41,904 bases of DNA from positions 1 through 41,904 of the forward strand of contig MEDX01000026.1 in assembly GCA_001724245.1 (NCBI GenBank), read 5' to 3'. Both the position numbers and the translations under genes were made by a program. Positions 11,482 through 25,200 of the stretch are shown here, in pieces (positions within the stretch are counted from its first letter, which is position 1; each line of letters starts with the position of its first letter). The DNA comes from Fonticula-like sp. SCN 57-25 (Eukaryota; Nucleariida; Rotosphaerida). The notes under the pieces were generated by a model. It had not been told where the DNA came from. It was given only the letters and a program-made list of their open reading frames with translations, and ran no database searches.

Positions 11482-13346
11482 ATGCCTCCGAGGAAGCGCG
11501 TGCACGATGACGAGACGGGAGCCAATCCCGCTCCTGCAAAGGTCCGTTTCCCTTGCCGCTTTTTTGTGCGCGTGTGTACAGCGTTGCTCACGTCGAGTGC
11601 CTTAGACTCGCGCGCCGCGGACCAAGGCGGTAGTCCCGGCCCAGGCCTCATGCGATGACGACAAGGGGCACTATATACTTCAAATGGGCAAGGACATCAC
11701 CAGTCGATGTGCGTACATGGGGGCAAGGGATGTTGTTTCCAGTGTTGGTTTGTGTGTACAAGTTGATATTGGACGCTGTTTGTCGTGTGTGCACGCGGTT
11801 TAGCGGGACCATTGCGTGTTGAGTGATTGTTGATGCGCCGATGCTGACTGTTGTTGCTGTGTTTTGGTCACTTTGGTTGCCAATGTAAACATTTTTCGAC
11901 TATTTTTGCCCTTTTTTTCGTTAATTCCCTTTTAATTCGCTTGTACTGACCATTCCTCTCCCAGACGTCATGCTGCGCCCTCGCGGCGAAGGCACCTACG
12001 GCCGCGTCGTCGAGTGCTTTGATCGCACGCTCGCCAAGAATGTCGCCATCAAGATCATCCGCAACAGCCCGCAGTACCGCAAGGCCGCCATGTTTGAAAT
12101 CCAAGTTTTGCAGCGCCTCAAGAAGGAAGATCCCGCGCGGACATTCAACTGCGTGGTGATGCGCGAGTGGTTTGATCACTGCAACCACGTCTGCATGGTC
12201 TTTGACGTCCTGGACATGAGCCTGTTTGAGTTTCTAAAGGAGAATCATTATAGGCCGTTTCCCATGCGGCAGGTGAGGCACTTTGCGCGGCAGCTCGTCA
12301 AGGCAGTCGCATGTACGAAGCAGGAAAGAAAGGGAAAGAAAAGTGGAACGTAGAAGGGAAAGTGGAAATATGGATGACGTAGAGATGGATCATGTTCACG
12401 TGGATAACACTAGTTTTCTAATGATTATGTGGCAGTGTTGTGACAGTCTTGTGCTTTTATGTTCATGTGTCAGTATGCAGTGATCTTGCCTATGTGACCA
12501 GTGACATTTAGTATTGATATACACATTTTGATGTGAGACCAGTGACAGTGTTGTCCAACCACGCGACATTTTTCTCCTTTATTTCTCCGTTACTCACGTG
12601 ACTATAGTCCTTCACACGCTAAAGTTCATCCACACGGACCTCAAGCCGGAAAACATTCTCCTTATCGACTCTTCTTACCACTCTTCTTCCAACGCCGTAC
12701 GACCCCTTTTCCTTCTTCTATTTACTGACTCTATTTATAGGAGGGCGGCGGCGCGCGCACTCTTCTTGACACTTCCATTTGCCTCATCGACTTTGGCTCG
12801 TCCGTCTCTGCCTCTGAGCTGCACACCAATGTCGTCTGCACGCGCCACTACCGCGCCCCCGAGATCGTGCTCGGCCTTCCTTGGTCGTACCCCTGCGACA
12901 TGTGGAGCATCGGCTGCGTGCTTATGGAGCTCTTTTCCGGCGAGACGCTCTTCCAGACGCACGATAATGTCGAGCACCTCGCCATGATCGAGCGGCTCGT
13001 CGGCGGCATCCCGGCATCCATGCAGATCGGACACCGCGAAACGGAAACGCTGACACACCAATACGGTAATGGTGCAAGATTACCTGCGGTGGTGCCTGCT
13101 GGGGCTGCGCCGCGGGGCGAAGTGCTGTTTGGCGCGGACGGGCGCGTAAAGTACCCGGACAGCAAGGCGACGGCAAAAAGTGAAAAGCGCGTGCGGGGGA
13201 TGAGGCTACTTAACGAATACTTTGCGAATCCGGCGTGCCCAGAGGAGGCGATGCTGCGCGATCTGATGCAGAGGCTGCTCGTGTGCGAGCCCGAGAAGAG
13301 GATAGGCGCATTTGAGGCGCTCCAGCATCCGTTTATTAAGGAGTGA
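11482..13346 (+). CDS. LAMMER/CLK dual-specificity protein kinase
   Basis: Five exons: 11482-11541, 11606-11708, 11965-12312, 12608-12696, 12741-13346; 401 aa. A short basic N-terminus is followed by the kinase domain from about residue 45. Visible motifs: glycine loop GEGTYGRVVE, VAIKIIR lysine, catalytic HTDLKPENILL (the HTD form is typical of CLK kinases), DFG in CLIDFGSS, and CTRHYRAPEIVLGLPWSYPCDMWSIGC. The signature EHLAMMERILG appears as EHLAMIERLVG, with one change in the LAMMER block. The C-lobe ends RIGAFEALQHPFIKE. CLK kinases phosphorylate SR splicing factors in the nucleus, so this enzyme probably regulates splicing. No RS domain is seen at the N-terminus. Introns are 64, 256, 295 and 44 nt; the exon 3/4 join restores AVAFLHTLKFIHTDLKPEN. 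Confidence 0.93.
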
Positions 13347-13591
13347 TGGGGGAAAGTTTTGTATCAGTGTGTAAGATTGCATCGCGATCGGCGGGATGTC
13401 GTCGGGTCGAGAGGGATAGAAAAGTGGCATCGCATTGTTGTTATCCATATGAATATATATTTTTGATATTAGGAATTGATATGGTAGCTGAACGCGATTA
13501 CAGCTGCTCAGTTGAAAGTCAATCAAAAGTCAGTGAACACAAACGATTCGAAAGTAAACTGTCACCATTCTCATCTGGTCACGTGATCGCG

Positions 13592-15988
13592 ATGTTTGCG
13601 TCGGCGGACGATGTGCTGCGGCACTCGTGCCACTCGCCCTGGCGCGATCTCGGCAAGTATGCGTCGCAACTATTGTCTGTACGTGTAGTTTTGTTTCCTT
13701 GTTCGTTTTTTGCTAAAATTTGAAAGATTGATGAGCCGGATGCACCGCCTCCGAAGCGCGCGCGACATGCTCCTCCCTCGGCGGACATGCTCGTCGCATC
13801 CAGCGCTGCCACGCCTGATCATCAAGAGCGCACTGTGAAGAGAACCGTTTCTTCCTCTTCTCCAGTCTCGCCTTTCCAACAGTCTTCTGCTGCACCGCTG
13901 ACTGCGGCGGATCACGCCTTTGTCATGTCGTATTCGCAGTTGACATCGCCGTCGGCATCCGACGTGGCCCGTTACGCCGCTCTTGTTCCGCGCATTGAGC
14001 ACGAGCAGGCTGCGTACCTTACTCACCTGAGCACCGCCACTGCGAGCGACGCGGCTGCGACACAGCGCCTTTCCTTTCTTGATGCGCGCGTTGATGCCGC
14101 CGTCCGGAAGCGCATCTCCCACCGCCGCGACACCGCGCTCAGTTTGTACCCTCGCTACTACGAGACGGTATGGAAAGCCCCTATCGAGCCGGTCAAAAGT
14201 GACCACAAGGAAGAGCCGACGCTCCGCCACGCGCAGTCCCTCTTCCGAACCGGCCACTGCGTCAAGCTCAAGACCACGTGCCCGACACACCTTCCTTCCG
14301 ACATCGACGCCGGCTCGGGCACCGCCGGCGGCGTCGCAAGCGCCGACCTCCTCGTCAAGGTACGCCGCCATCCACTTTTTTACTTACTTACCCTTCCACG
14401 TGGCAGCACGTCATGCCGGTCGTCAGCGAAGATCCCGTCGTCGCGCACCTCCTCGCGTCGCCCGGGATCAGCCCCAGACTCTGCCCCGACCTCGTCCTCT
14501 CTTCGTCGGCGCTTTCGGCGCTCATCGCCGCGACGGTCAGCGGCGCCGCCGAGTACGACATTCCAATTGTGGCGCGCGTCGAGGCAGGGCGGAAAGTTGT
14601 TTTTTTGGACAAGCCGATCCCGCACGCGCGCCACTCGGTGAGGGAAAAGAACACGCTCTATTACAAGGCAGCGGTCGGGGCCACGTGTATGGAGAAGGAG
14701 GGCGGTTTGCAGTTTGCGTCGCTGGAAGGTGCGGCACTTGTGGTGCGGGTTGGGGCTGACGCGGCGCAGCGATGCTAGTGGACCATGAGGGGGCAAAGGA
14801 GGAGGACGGCCACGTGAACGAGGCAGAGGAGGGCGAGGCGAGGCCACGTACGCAATATTGGCCATGTGGTCGAGTTTTTGTATATATTTGTCTCTTTGTA
14901 TCTTTTGATTTTTTTTTTGGTTCATTTTTGTGTCATTTTCACCTTTTTTGCCCCGTTTTGCCGCATTTTTGGCCATTTCCCGTCTTTTCTGCCCCATTTT
15001 TTAACTCTTTTCCCTATTTCAGCGCTTTCTCCGCTTCGCAGCCTTGACGCTTCCGTTTCCTCCCCCGGCAACAACCTCACCTACAACCTCTGGACCTTTG
15101 GCGGCCTCTCGGTCCTCATCCGCTGCCGCATCCACGGCGTCGTCGACGACCCGTCATCCTCCTACAAGCAAAAGCGCATGATTGGCCTCGGCGTCAAAGT
15201 CCACATGGGTGGTCACGTGACAAGTCACGTGGGCGGCATTGGCACGCTCGACGCCGTAACCGAGGAGGAGCGCGCGCGCTGGTGGGTCGGGACGTACATC
15301 CGGCCCGACGCGCACATGGTCGTCGGTACGAACCCTGGCCACGTGGGAGAGAATGAGAATGCTGACGTAATCAAATAGCGAATGTTGACCCTTCGTCGGC
15401 GTCGCTTCTTTCGGTGACGCGCCTGGACATGCCGACGCTGCTTGCGCCGCCCGCGCAGACAATGCAGGGCGCGGCGGCGAGGTTTGACCCGACGGCGAGC
15501 TGCGCGAAAATGTTTCCCTTATTGGAAAAGCTCGCGGGGGTTGCGCCGGGGAGTTATGTGCTGAGTAGGGCGGCGGGGGCGCAGTACGCGGTGCTGAGGA
15601 AGAGCGTCGAGGCGCAGGACGGCGACAGAACGTGCGTTTTTTTTTGGTTTTTTTTTGGGGGGTTGACTACTTTTCTGTTCTTTTTTGTCCTTTTTTCTGT
15701 TTTTTTTTTGGCTTTTTTCTGTTTCTTTTTTGCTCTTTTGCTATGCAAACTGACAAGTTTGCGTTTAGGTTGTTTGATTTGCACCAGCGGTTGCAGACGT
15801 GCGGCGCAACGTCGGGCGTCGTTCAGTTTGCGCTGCCAGAATGGAAGGGGAATCCGGGGCAGATTCCGTATACGTTTCCTGTCCACGTGGGGGAAGCGGT
15901 AGCGGCGGGGTCGGCGTCGACAAGTCCGACAGGGAAGAACAAGAAGAATAGGAAAGGGCCGCATAAGAAGGGGAAGAAGGGGCGCTGA
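13592..15988 (+). CDS. Probable Little elongation complex subunit 2 (ICE2/NARG2 family)
   Basis: Six exons: 13592-13678, 13727-14359, 14407-14728, 15023-15325, 15379-15631, 15769-15988; 605 aa. It starts MFASADDVLRHSCHSPWRDL. The middle has a helical segment (ERTVKRTVSS onward). The C-terminal 250 residues contain NNLTYNLWTFGGLSVLIRCR, RWWVGTYIRPDAHMVV, LSVTRLDMPTLL, LLEKLAGVAPGSYVLS and PEWKGNPGQIPYTFPV, a layout I associate with the NARG2_C domain of ICE2, a subunit of the complex that promotes snRNA transcription by RNA polymerase II. It ends in a very basic tail (KNKKNRKGPHKKGKKGR). The exon 3/4 join (GAA-G to CG-CTT) is the least certain. The gene contains eight CACGTG hexamers. The family call is from memory and only moderately sure. 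Confidence 0.55.
15745..15762 (+). other. Hairpin enclosing the branch site of the last ICE2-like intron
   Basis: GCAAACT and AGTTTGC are perfect 7-bp inverted arms around a GACA loop. The loop with its 5' neighbours reads CTGAC, the branch-site consensus seen in other introns here. The 3' splice site (…gtttag, ends 15768) is six bases further on. Confidence 0.55.
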
Positions 15989-16241
15989 TCGTGCGACCTT
16001 TATATGTATTTTACCATTTTTATTGTAATATTTTAAGCATATTCAATCATATTCAAGTAGGACAATTGACGCATTTACCTAAAAGTGTATTGCATTGCAT
16101 TTGCATCGCTCACTCGCTTTCGCACCTTTTTTTGATCAATCTATCGCATTTTTGGTAAATTTGTAAATTTGATCTTGATTTTGATTGGCAGAATTTATGG
16201 ATTAATTCCCAAATTGTCCGCGTGGCGTAGGGTGACGGACG

Positions 16242-17566
<1,325 letters not shown>

Positions 17567-17946
17567 TTGAGTTTTTTGTGTATTTGATAAACATGTCTGT
17601 TTAATAGATCGATAGTAAAGTGACAGGAGAATGAGGAGAGTAGTCGTATGATAGTATAATTATCACATATGAGGGATAAGAGACACACATACTCATATTG
17701 TCACACCATATATGTCACACAGCACATGTTCATAATACTGTTTGATATGGTGTACAGTATCACAAAAATGACTGACAAGAGACACATATAGTCATATTGT
17801 CACCCATATGTCATACAGCACATCATAATACAGTTTGATATCTATGCTCGTGTATGTCACAAAAACCATTCTTCTACAGTGAAAATCATACTTTCACCGA
17901 TATTACTTTATAATTATAGTTTTCTATTGAAAAATGATACAAAACC
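17567..17946. repeat. AT-rich intergenic region with a tandem duplication
   Basis: Convergent 3' flanks of KRR1 and the kinesin gene. Two diverged copies of a roughly 85-90 bp unit lie at about 17678-17766 and 17777-17862. They share agagacacaxat, catattgtcac, catatgtcaXacagcacat and cataatacXgtttgatat in the same order. No gene is seen. Confidence 0.7.
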
Positions 17947-20900
17947 TTACCTCCTCTTTGCGTGCGCCTCTGCCGCCTCATAATCCGGCGACAAAAACGG
18001 CAGCGCCTCACACAGCGCCTGCTTTGTCGGATTCCTTTCCAGCGGCGAGTGCGGCTGCTGCATCAGCGCCGCCACAACCCCTCTCATGTACACTTGAAGC
18101 CGCTCGCGGCGCATCTCGACCACCTCGGGGTCGCGCGCGCCGACAAGTGTTTTCTTGGGAAAGTGTTTGGCCACGTGGGCAGGAAGGAGTTGACGGATGC
18201 GTGCGTGGAGGTCGGCGAATTGGGAAAAGCGGCGAAAGACTTGCCAGGCGTTGTTTTGGAGGGAAATGGCGATCTGGTAGACGTGGTAGGGCTTGCCGTG
18301 TGATTGGACGAGCTCGACGCGGGGGATGAGCACTTGAATTGTGGGGGCATTTATAGTTTGCGCTTGCTGTAGGAGTGTTAGAAGTGGAAAGGAAGGAGGG
18401 AAAAGAGGAGAAAGAGGGAAAAAGTGGTAGGAAAAGAATCAAAAAAAAAGTGCACAAAAGTAGTTCAAAATGACATAAAAGTAGTCCAATTGAAAACAAA
18501 TAAAATAATAGTGGTACATGGACACATTGACACAAAAATCATAAATTGTCAACTATCAACTATCAATACACCAATAACACTCTTCACTCTTCCTTTCTTA
18601 TCGTACCAGCTGCTGCTGCTGAAACTCTTTCACACGCGAATCAAATGCACGCTGCATCGCCTGCCTCTCCTCCTCTGCCCTGCTCTCCATCTCCTTCCTC
18701 ACCTTCTCCTCTATCGCCATCTTTTCCTCCTCCGCCGCCCTCGCAATCCTCGCCCTCTCCTCCTCCAGCGACCTCTTTTCCTCCTCATGCTTGACGAGCA
18801 GCGCGCTCTGCTGCTGCTCAGCTTCCCTTCTCATCGCCTCAATCTGCATCGCAAGCGCTTCCTGCTGCGCCTCTGCCGCTTCGCGCTGCTCTTCCGCCGC
18901 ACGTGCTTCTGCGGCGGCAATTTCGGCCTTGCGCGCTTCTTCTTCGTCGCGCTTTGCCTGCTCCATTTTGGCGAGCAGCGCCGCCTGCTGCGCTTCAGAC
19001 TGCGCTTTTAGAGCTTCAAGCTGCTCTTGAAGCGCGCGCTGCTGCGCCACCGCCGCGGCTTCCGCCGCAGCAGCTTCGCGCGCCTCTGCTTCCGCCGCCG
19101 CGGCGCGCTGCGCTTCAATTTCGGCGCGCTTGGCTTCCTCTTGCTGAGCGAGCAGCGCCGCCGCCTGCGACTCGGCCTGCGCTTTCAAAGATGCAAGCTG
19201 CTGCTCGAGAGCCTGCCGCTGCGCTTCCGCCGCCGCGTGCGCTTCCGCCGCCTCTGCCGCGCGCTTTGACTCGACTTCGGCGCGCTTTGCCTCCTCAATA
19301 TGGACGAGCAGCGCCGCCTGCTGCGCTTCCGCCGCCGCGCGCATCGCCTCAAGCTGCTCACGAAGCGCGTTTTGCTGCGCTTCGGCGGCCTCGCGCTGCT
19401 CTGCGGCGTCACGTGCGTCCGCCTCGGCCTGAATGCGGCGCTGCTCTGCTTCAATGAGCGCTGCCTGGCGGCGCTCGGCCTCTTCCTCGGCGGCGGCGAG
19501 CTGCAAAAGGTGCTTTTCGCGCTCCTCGTCGGCATCAAGCGCCAGTCCTGCCGGCCACGTGGCGCCCGTGCGTGCCGACGGCGACGACATGACGTCCTGG
19601 TACATTTCGTCGCGCGGCATGTTTGACACTGCCGAGTAAAAGGGGGAGCCGTGCGAGGACGGCGTGGGGGAAGCGATGCCAAAGAGGGACGCGAGGCTGC
19701 CGGAAGGGACGCTCGAAAGAACGCGGTCTTTTTTGGCGCGGGCGACGTCGCCGGGGTGGTTGAAGCGGAAGAGGTGCGTGCGGCCGAGCGCGACAAAGTG
19801 GCCTTGTTGGAGGCGAGTGCGCTCAAAGATTTGGCGGCCGTTTACAAAGACGAGGGGGGTGTCGGCAGAGGAAATGGAGGCGTCATCGTCAGAGTCGGTC
19901 GCGGTGTCGGCATTGGCGTGGCCGCGCGCGGCACTCAAAAGATCATTTGCAGAAGCAGCATCAGCAGAATCAGTCGAATTTGCCGTTAAATCAGTCGAGT
20001 TTCCGTCCAAATCAGTTGAATCAGAGATCAAGGAAGCGTCCAATGCAGCAGCCAAGTCAACTTCATTCTCGTCGTCTTTACCTGCGCCAATGACGGGCGA
20101 AATGTAGACAATATCAGCGTCATGTTCAATAATGGCGTGCGCCGGTGCGACGTCTTCCGAGTCGAGCACAATATCCTGCCCGTCGGCACTTGACCCAATG
20201 CGCGTGACGCCCAGCGGCAAGTGGTACAAAAGCACGTCCGAAAAGCGCGCGTCTTCTGTCATGTTGACAAGGTGCGGCAGGCCGCTTTCCTCCATTGTGA
20301 CGGCCTTGCCGACCGTCCGGAAAGAGTTGAAAAGCTCTTCTTGGATGCGCTCGGATTCGCGGCGGCGGTCCTCCCAGCTCATGCTCATTTCTTTGATGAG
20401 GCGCTCGCTCTCGAGGAGCTGGTCGCGGAGCTTGCTTACTTCGCCGCCAGAGGCGTCGGGGGCGGAAGTACCACCGCCGGATTGAAGCTGGTCGCGAAGT
20501 TTGGCAATCTCTTCTTTCAGCTCTATGGGAAAAAAGAGGAAAGTAAGTGAAAAGTGGTGGGAAAGTGCTGGAAAAGTGCGGGAAAATGCAGGAAAAGTGT
20601 GGGAAAAAGAGCGCAAATAACAAAAAAGGACCAAAAAATGTGTCACAAACGCATAAAAACAACAATTATATACAACAAAAATAAAACACAAAAATCGTGT
20701 AACGCACCGCGGATGACGCGCGCCGTTTCGTCCTCGTTGACGACGGCCTTGTTGACAATCTGCTTTGCACTATCAGCATACCGCAGCGTGCTCAACGTCT
20801 CCTCGTAATTGGCCGCGGCCGGACTGAGCGTGGCAATCATAATAGTCTTGCTGTTTCCGCCGAGGTTGTCCTTGATGAGCCACGTGAGCACCGAGTCGCG

Positions 20901-21963
20901 GTACGGCACAAAGATGGGCGACTTTGTCTTTGCGTCGGCGCCGCTGCGCTCCACGAGCGCCTTGATGACGAGGCCAAGCGTCGTCAGCGACTTGTTAATG
21001 TTGGCGCCTTCCTTGAGGCGGTCACCCGTCGTGCCGCTCTTGCCGGCGCGCTCACTGCCGGCAAGGTCGACAAGGCTGATCTTGCTTACTTTTTCGCTCT
21101 TGAGGTTGAGCTCGGTCTTGATCTGCGTGAAGATAATGTTGAAAATGGCGTGTGAGCGGCTCGAGACGGCGTTCATGGACGTCGCGGCGACGGTGCGCGT
21201 CATGTTGCCTTCCTCCATAAGGCGGAGGATCTCTTCATGCGTCGACACAAGAAGCCTGAGGGCGGTGTTAGGGGTCAAAAATTCTCCAAAGAAATGATCT
21301 CGCGTACTTTGAAAGGTCCTCGACGTAGGGGCCGAGCACGGGGTGCTCGCGCACGCGCAGGCTGTGCGTCGAGTTGGCCGGGTTGAGGAGATCCCGCACC
21401 TTTTCGTTGTAAATTTCCATGTAGCTTACTTCTACCTTGAAGGCGATCGTCGGATCCGTGTTGCTGTTGATCTTGTCAAAAATGGCCTCGCACAAACGCG
21501 GGATGATTCCCTTGTCCTGCGGCGTTCCCATCATGCTGTACGACTTGCCAGAACCGGTCTGGCCGTACGCAAAGATGCACGCATTGTAGCCGGCCCACGC
21601 TGCAGGCACAACGTGGCGTCAGCAAAGGAGCGGCAAACAATCAAACGGAAAACGAACCGTTATCGAGGACTTCCTGTCCAAGGTCGGCAAAGACTTGCTC
21701 CTGCGTGATAAAGTGCGAGTCCGAGGCGACGGACGACCAGTACGCGTGATCAAATGTGAACGAGCGCACATCTTCGGCCTTCTCGGGATTGGTCAACAAG
21801 GTCTGGTTGCCCTGCATGCGGACAACCACCTTTGAGTTGAGCTCTCGCTCCCTATAAAGGCATACATGTTAGAGAACTCAGAGCCGCATGGAGACGGCGC
21901 GATCGGCCAAACGCACCGATCATTGACCGGCCGACATCGGACGGCGACCCGCACCGACGACAT
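17947..21963 (-). CDS. Kinesin-3 motor with FHA and C-terminal PX domain (KIF16B-like)
   Basis: Six exons: 21963-21917, 21851-21658, 21599-21308, 21255-20708, 20522-18607, 18366-17947; 1138 aa. The motor (about 1-350) starts [16 protein letters not shown] and has P-loop GQTGSGKS, switch I SSRSHA and switch II DLAGSE. The kinesin-3 block [20 protein letters not shown] follows. An FHA domain (about 464-615) opens GVTRIGSS and closes [13 protein letters not shown], with a long acidic insertion. A long coiled coil rich in Ala/Glu/Gln (about 690-998) is followed by a PX domain ([40 protein letters not shown]). Motor-FHA-coiled coil-PX is the layout of KIF16B, which carries early endosomes through phosphoinositide binding. 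The PX exon joins in frame across a 240-nt intron. A potential donor at the last codons leaves open a further 3' exon. Confidence 0.92.
20535..20607. repeat. Purine-rich 14-16 bp repeat in kinesin intron 4
   Basis: Four or five imperfect copies of ggaaaagtgygggaaagtg-like sequence on the + strand inside the 185-nt intron 20523-20707. In the transcript this is a polypyrimidine stretch next to the 3' splice site. Confidence 0.6.
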
Positions 21964-22299
21964 GCTGTGGTACGCTTCGACAACAAGTGACCGGATGCGA
22001 TTGGTAGATAATCCAAGAAAAATAAATGCAATGTCACGTGTTTTATAAGGTTGTGATTGGTGCAAGGTGGCCAATCGCCGCTGTTTATCAACAGCTTGTT
22101 GTCAGGAAGGCAGCTGTCTCTACTGCGGGGTCTTTGCGTCAAGAGGACTGTAAGACGCACGGTAGCGTGGTGCTGGGCATCAATTACCGCTTGCTTGAGT
22201 CAGCCTCGTTTGCCTGTTTGGTTATCGCTGCTTGCATCTTCCTTCCTTTGCTCGGCTCTTTCGATTGGCTCTTTCTCGTTGTTTGTTTATTGTTGAGCC
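21964..22299. promoter_or_regulatory. Divergent promoter, kinesin-3 / RasGEF
   Basis: 336 bp between head-to-head starts, with an inverted CCAAT (ATTGG 22056-22060) and a direct CCAAT (22071-22075) only 10 bp apart, and a CACGTG near 22035. No gene is seen in it. Confidence 0.5.
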
Positions 22300-25200
22300 A
22301 TGTCGATGGCGGCAGCAACCACCAACGAGCGCCGGACGAGCCTTTTCCGCCTCCCGCGCCGCTCGATAGATCTGACTGACGACGACTATATTCCCCCCTC
22401 GGCGCTCCCCACGAATGTCGCCGCGCCCTCGTTCAAGAATCCGCCGGTCAAGCCAAACAAGAAGCTTGCGAGCAAGAAGGCTGCTGCTGCCGCTGCCGCC
22501 GCCGAAGCCGCGAATGGCGATGGCCTGGACGACTCTGACGAAGAGACTGTTCCGCAGAGCTCCAACGCCAACATTGCGACAAAGATCCAGCTGACGGTCC
22601 GTATGCCGCCCAAGCGCCGCGTCGAAGTGATCCGCCTATCCCCCTACTGCATCGTGCAGGATGCCATCGCGCTGCTGATGCGGGAGCACAATCTGCCCGG
22701 GATCCCGTCCGACTACCGCATCTGCCGCATTGACGACCCGACGCGCCTCGCCGCTTCATCGTCTTCCGACCTGGACCTGACCCGCGGATCGCCCGCCTCT
22801 CTGCGCAAGGACAGCAGCAACAACAGCAGCCCCGACATATCTGCCTCGCGTCGCAAGGGCAGCAAGCAGTCGACCAAGGCGTCGTCCCCGAGCGCCGTTG
22901 CCACTGCGACCGCGGCGGCCGTTGCTTCGACGCTTATTGAGGACCGCCGCATGTCGCTCGGCGACGGCGACGATCGCTTCTGGCTCGACCCCCAGCAGAC
23001 CTTTTACCAGCAGCACCTCAAGAGCGGCGACGAGCTGTCGCTCAAAAACACCAAGGAAAAGCTGACTGTGCAGGTCGTTCGCCCGCCGAACCGCGCCGTG
23101 TACTCTTTCAACCACGAGTTTACCACGACTGTGCGCGCCGCGCTCGCTGCGCTCCTGTCGTCGACGCCCGACGTCGAGGTCGACAAGTACGGCTTTTACT
23201 ATGCGATGCGTGGCATCTGGCTTGACGGCAGCAAGCCGCTCGAGTACTATGACATTGAGCCGCAGCACATGCTCGAGCTGCGCCTGCTGAGCCAAGAGTT
23301 CCTCCTCAAGGTCCGCCTGCCCGACGCCATCCACCAGAACACGGTGATGCTCAAGGTCGTCAAATCGCAGATGGTGGGCGAGCTCGTCAACATGATCCAC
23401 AGCAAGGTCAATGTCGAGGGCGTCAACCAGTACGCGCTCTACCACAACGGCCGCTCCATGTGGCTGGACGAGTCGCGCACGCTCGCCGACTATGACATTG
23501 AGATCAGCGCCATGCTCGAGTACAAGAGCAAGTTCCGCCCCTTTACGGTGAACGTTGTCAGCGAAGAAGAAGAAGACGGAAAAGAGGCGCGCGTGCGCCC
23601 AATGACCGTGCTCATTGACCACAACGCCTTTCTCGGCGACGTCATTGAGCTCGTCCGCGACGGCCTCGCCGTCCTCCCCCACGCCACCTACGCCCTTTTC
23701 GACCAGTCTGGCGAGCAGCTCAAGCCGTCCGACACTGCCGACGTGCTCATCGCGCCCGACACTGGCCTCGCGCGCGACCCGCTCGAGCTGCGCGCCGTGC
23801 CCGTCACGTACATGGTGACGCCCTCATACGACCTTGGCGCGCGCGTGGCCGTGCAAGTTAGCCCGCTGCGCACCGTCGCGCGCATTCTGCCGACGATTCT
23901 TCGCCGCCTCGGCGTGCGCGAGGCCGACTTTGACTCGCTCTCGACGTACCGCGGCGTGCGCATCGTGCCCGACCGCACGCTTCAGCAGCAGGGCGTGCAG
24001 CCCACCGAGCTGCTGCTGCTGCGCTGCAAGGGCGACGGCTGGGAGCCCGTGCCCGCCGACGCCGTCGTGGAGGCCGGCGATGAAGGCCTGAGCATCTGGG
24101 ACGAGCCGCGCGACTCTGACGCAAACATCCTCATGGACAGCGACGACCCTGACCACGTGGCGTCCGGCTCGGTGAACAAGCTTGTTGAGCGCCTGACGTC
24201 TGACACGTCGCACGACTTCCACTACATCAAGACGTTCCTCATGACGTACCAGTCGTTCATGACGCCCGAGCAGCTTTTAAATAAGCTCGCCGAGCGCTAC
24301 AATGTGCCTCGCCCGCAGCACATGAGCTTCCACGACTTTGACCGCACCTACCGCAAAAACATCCGCATCCGCGTGCTGGTCGTGCTCAAGCAGTGGGCCG
24401 AAAAGTTTTCCTACGACTTTGTCGACGGCACCACCCTGACACCGTTCGCCGAAACTGTTCTTGGATACGCACGTGACGTACTGCTTCAGGATGACCCCAA
24501 GTTTGCGCGCTCCTTTATCGCCGGCATTTACCGCCTTCGCGAGGGCCCGCAGCGCCCCAAGGACTACATGCACACTGAAGCGCCGCCGCCGCGCATCCCG
24601 AGCAAGCCCGACCCGACTGTCTTTGACTATCACCCGCTCGAGATTGCGCGCCAGCTGACGCTCATGGAGTTCGAGCTGCTCGCCGCCGTCAAGCCGCCAG
24701 AGTTTCTCAGGCAGGCATTTAACAAGGCGACCGCGCAGGCAAAGGCGCCAAACATTCTGCGCATCAGTCAGCGCTTCAACCGCATTGTCCTGTGGGTCAT
24801 TCGGATGATTCTCATAAAGGACAATGTCAGAAAACGCGCCGCGCGCTTTGCAAAGCTGATTGAAGTGGCCGATCACCTGCACGCGCTGCGCAACTTTTCC
24901 ACGCTCATGGCGTTTGTCGCGGGGTTCAATAACGCGGCGATTGTGCGGCTCAAGCACACGCGCGCAGAGCTGCCGGGCAAGGCGGTGAAGCGGCTCGAGG
25001 CGCTCGAGGCGGTTATGAGCGCAGAGGCGTCGTATAGGGAGTACAGGCAGCAGCTGCAAAACAGCCCAACTTCACGCATTCCATACATGTACGCATTGCA
25101 TTAGTAGTTTTAAAGGGATTTTCTGTACTTTTTGGGCTAACAAAAGTTGATACAGTGGCGTTCATTTGGCGGATTTGACGTTTATTGATGACGGAAATCG

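Noticed and set aside
13670-14371. 233-codon antisense frame opposite the ICE2-like gene
   Set aside because: Low-information shadow frame without any recognisable motif; the + strand frame joins well across introns.
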